This document shows, piece by piece, positions 63,321 through 64,000 of a stretch of 64,000 bases of DNA. The translations under genes were made by a program, and so were the position numbers. The DNA is from Clostridia bacterium (GTDB taxonomy: Bacteria > Bacillota > Clostridia > Lachnospirales > Lachnospiraceae), in contig CAJTFE010000019.1 in the NCBI GenBank assembly GCA_910575725.1, forward strand, positions 21,448-85,447, written 5' to 3'. Within the stretch, counting starts at the first letter, position 1, and each line of letters opens with the position of its first letter. The notes beneath the pieces are model-generated. The model was not told the origin of the DNA, ran no database searches, and was given only the letters and a program-made list of their open reading frames with translations.

Positions 63321-63875
63321 ATGTTTAATTATGAAAAACGTTTGGAATATCCGATTCACATTAAGGAGACAAATCCGAAGCTGGCTAAGGCTATCATTAC
63401 ACAGTATGGCGGCCCCAACGGCGAGCTCGGAGCATCCATGCGCTATCTGTCCCAGCGTTATACCATGCCTTACAAGGAGTGCATGGCTTTGCTCACGGAC
63501 ATCGGCACGGAGGAGTTGGGGCATTTTGAAATGATCGCTACGATTGTGCATCAGCTTACCCGGAATATGACCATGGAGGAACTGAAGGCATCGGGGTTTG
63601 ACGCCTATTATGTGGATCATACATTGGGACTGTGGCCCCAGGCTGCGTCCGGAACGCCTTTTTCAGCAGCAATGTTCCAGTCTGTTGGAGATCCGATTAC
63701 GGATTTGACGGAGGATATGGCAGCAGAAGAAAAAGCCAAAACTACTTACGACAACATCCTGCGTCTGTCCGTGGATTCTCCGGATGTAACCGACGCCATC
63801 CGGTTCCTGCGGGCCAGAGAAGTCGTGCACTTCCAACGTTTCGGCGAAGCAAACCGGGAAGATTGCAGTAAATGA
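63321..63875 (+). CDS. cotJC: Spore coat protein CotJC (manganese-catalase fold)
   Basis: A 184-residue protein of the Mn-catalase superfamily (AIITQYGGPNGELGASMRYL, GTEELGHFEMIATIVHQLTR, VGDPITDLTEDMAAEEKAKT, RFLRAREVVHFQRFGEA). The metal ligands in EELGHFEM and AEEKA and REVVHFQRF are kept. It is last of the cotJ operon; GGAGGGAAAGG precedes the ATG. Confidence 0.93.
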   Translation: MFNYEKRLEYPIHIKETNPKLAKAIITQYGGPNGELGASMRYLSQRYTMPYKECMALLTDIGTEELGHFEMIATIVHQLTRNMTMEELKASGFDAYYVDHTLGLWPQAASGTPFSAAMFQSVGDPITDLTEDMAAEEKAKTTYDNILRLSVDSPDVTDAIRFLRAREVVHFQRFGEANREDCSK

Positions 63876-63923
63876 AAACACACAAAATACGTAAGCGTCA
63901 AATCCTTCGCTCCCTATAAATTG

Positions 63924-63947
63924 AAGCGCCGCTTATTTGCGGCGCTT
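63924..63947. terminator. Hairpin after cotJC
   Basis: AAGCGCCGC pairs with GCGGCGCTT around TTATTT. No T-run follows on the plus strand, so termination is only possible. The remaining bases to 64000 show no feature. Confidence 0.5.
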
Positions 63948-64000
63948 ACTGTAGCAGTCAGCTGGAAGTGTCTTTGACCACGGCATGAGCGGTTCCAGTC

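Overview
The window looks like a chromosomal segment of a spore-forming Lachnospiraceae-type Firmicute. I infer this from the gene content: a cotJABC spore-coat operon, a YlmC/YmxH sporulation protein, a DUF5688-type protein, strong AGGAGG ribosome binding sites, and a mix of PTS, ABC and FGGY sugar genes. Most genes are ordinary core or carbon-metabolism genes. The accessory material is concentrated at 2.4-11.7 kb and in several intergenic repeat families.

Region by region. 0-2.4 kb: the start of a chromate transporter gene, a divergent LysR regulator, a lipoprotein and gene debris. 2.56-10.92 kb: an 8367-bp serine-recombinase element inserted in an XRE-type regulator gene, with inverted ends, a two-component system, an FtsX-type ABC exporter, a zinc-ribbon protein, an excisionase-like gene and a doubly broken recombinase. 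11-13.5 kb: DJ-1/PfpI protein and a divergent WYL regulator. 13.5-21.7 kb: ftsH, an L,D-transpeptidase, gltX, a UvrD-type helicase and an MgtC protein. 21.7-29 kb: a GntR/LacI-type regulator facing a complete sugar locus (SIS isomerase, ROK kinase, ribose-type ABC transporter, second SIS isomerase). 29-35.6 kb: ylmC, nrdR, an EamA-YqeG fusion, pepP, an FGGY kinase with a long structured leader, efp and tRNA-Arg(CCG). 35.8-39.6 kb: DUF5688, an SH3 protein, an orphan FliD-like protein and a small helical protein. 40-46 kb: an aldolase plus galactitol-type PTS operon ending in a frameshifted transporter and a BglG/LicR-type regulator. 46.1-50.4 kb: a 1417-aa dehydratase activase-type protein. 50.7-60.2 kb: LysM, rhomboid-like, FocA, acyltransferase, galM, glpK, rubrerythrin and an exported GLUG/LysM pair. 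60.3-64 kb: an AAA/DUF4143 ATPase, an FlxA-like coiled coil and cotJABC.

The least explained signals are intergenic. Two long hairpins (20747-20952 and 39589-39814) share core and outer flanks but have unrelated, perfectly self-complementary arms of 34 and 42 bp. A second family (33051, 39932, 61561) folds into a nested hairpin and ends in the ribosome binding site of the next gene. A third short family (17281, 33003, 52026) sits upstream of gltX, the FGGY kinase and focA. The recombinase element can be reconstructed to the base: removing 8367 bp rejoins the XRE gene in frame and gives a near-palindromic attP. Its two operons share a TTGAG direct repeat that probably binds its own response regulator.

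Limits: everything here is read by eye from one sequence. Family names rest on remembered motifs, no database search or folding was run, and the promoters, operators and terminators are sequence predictions.
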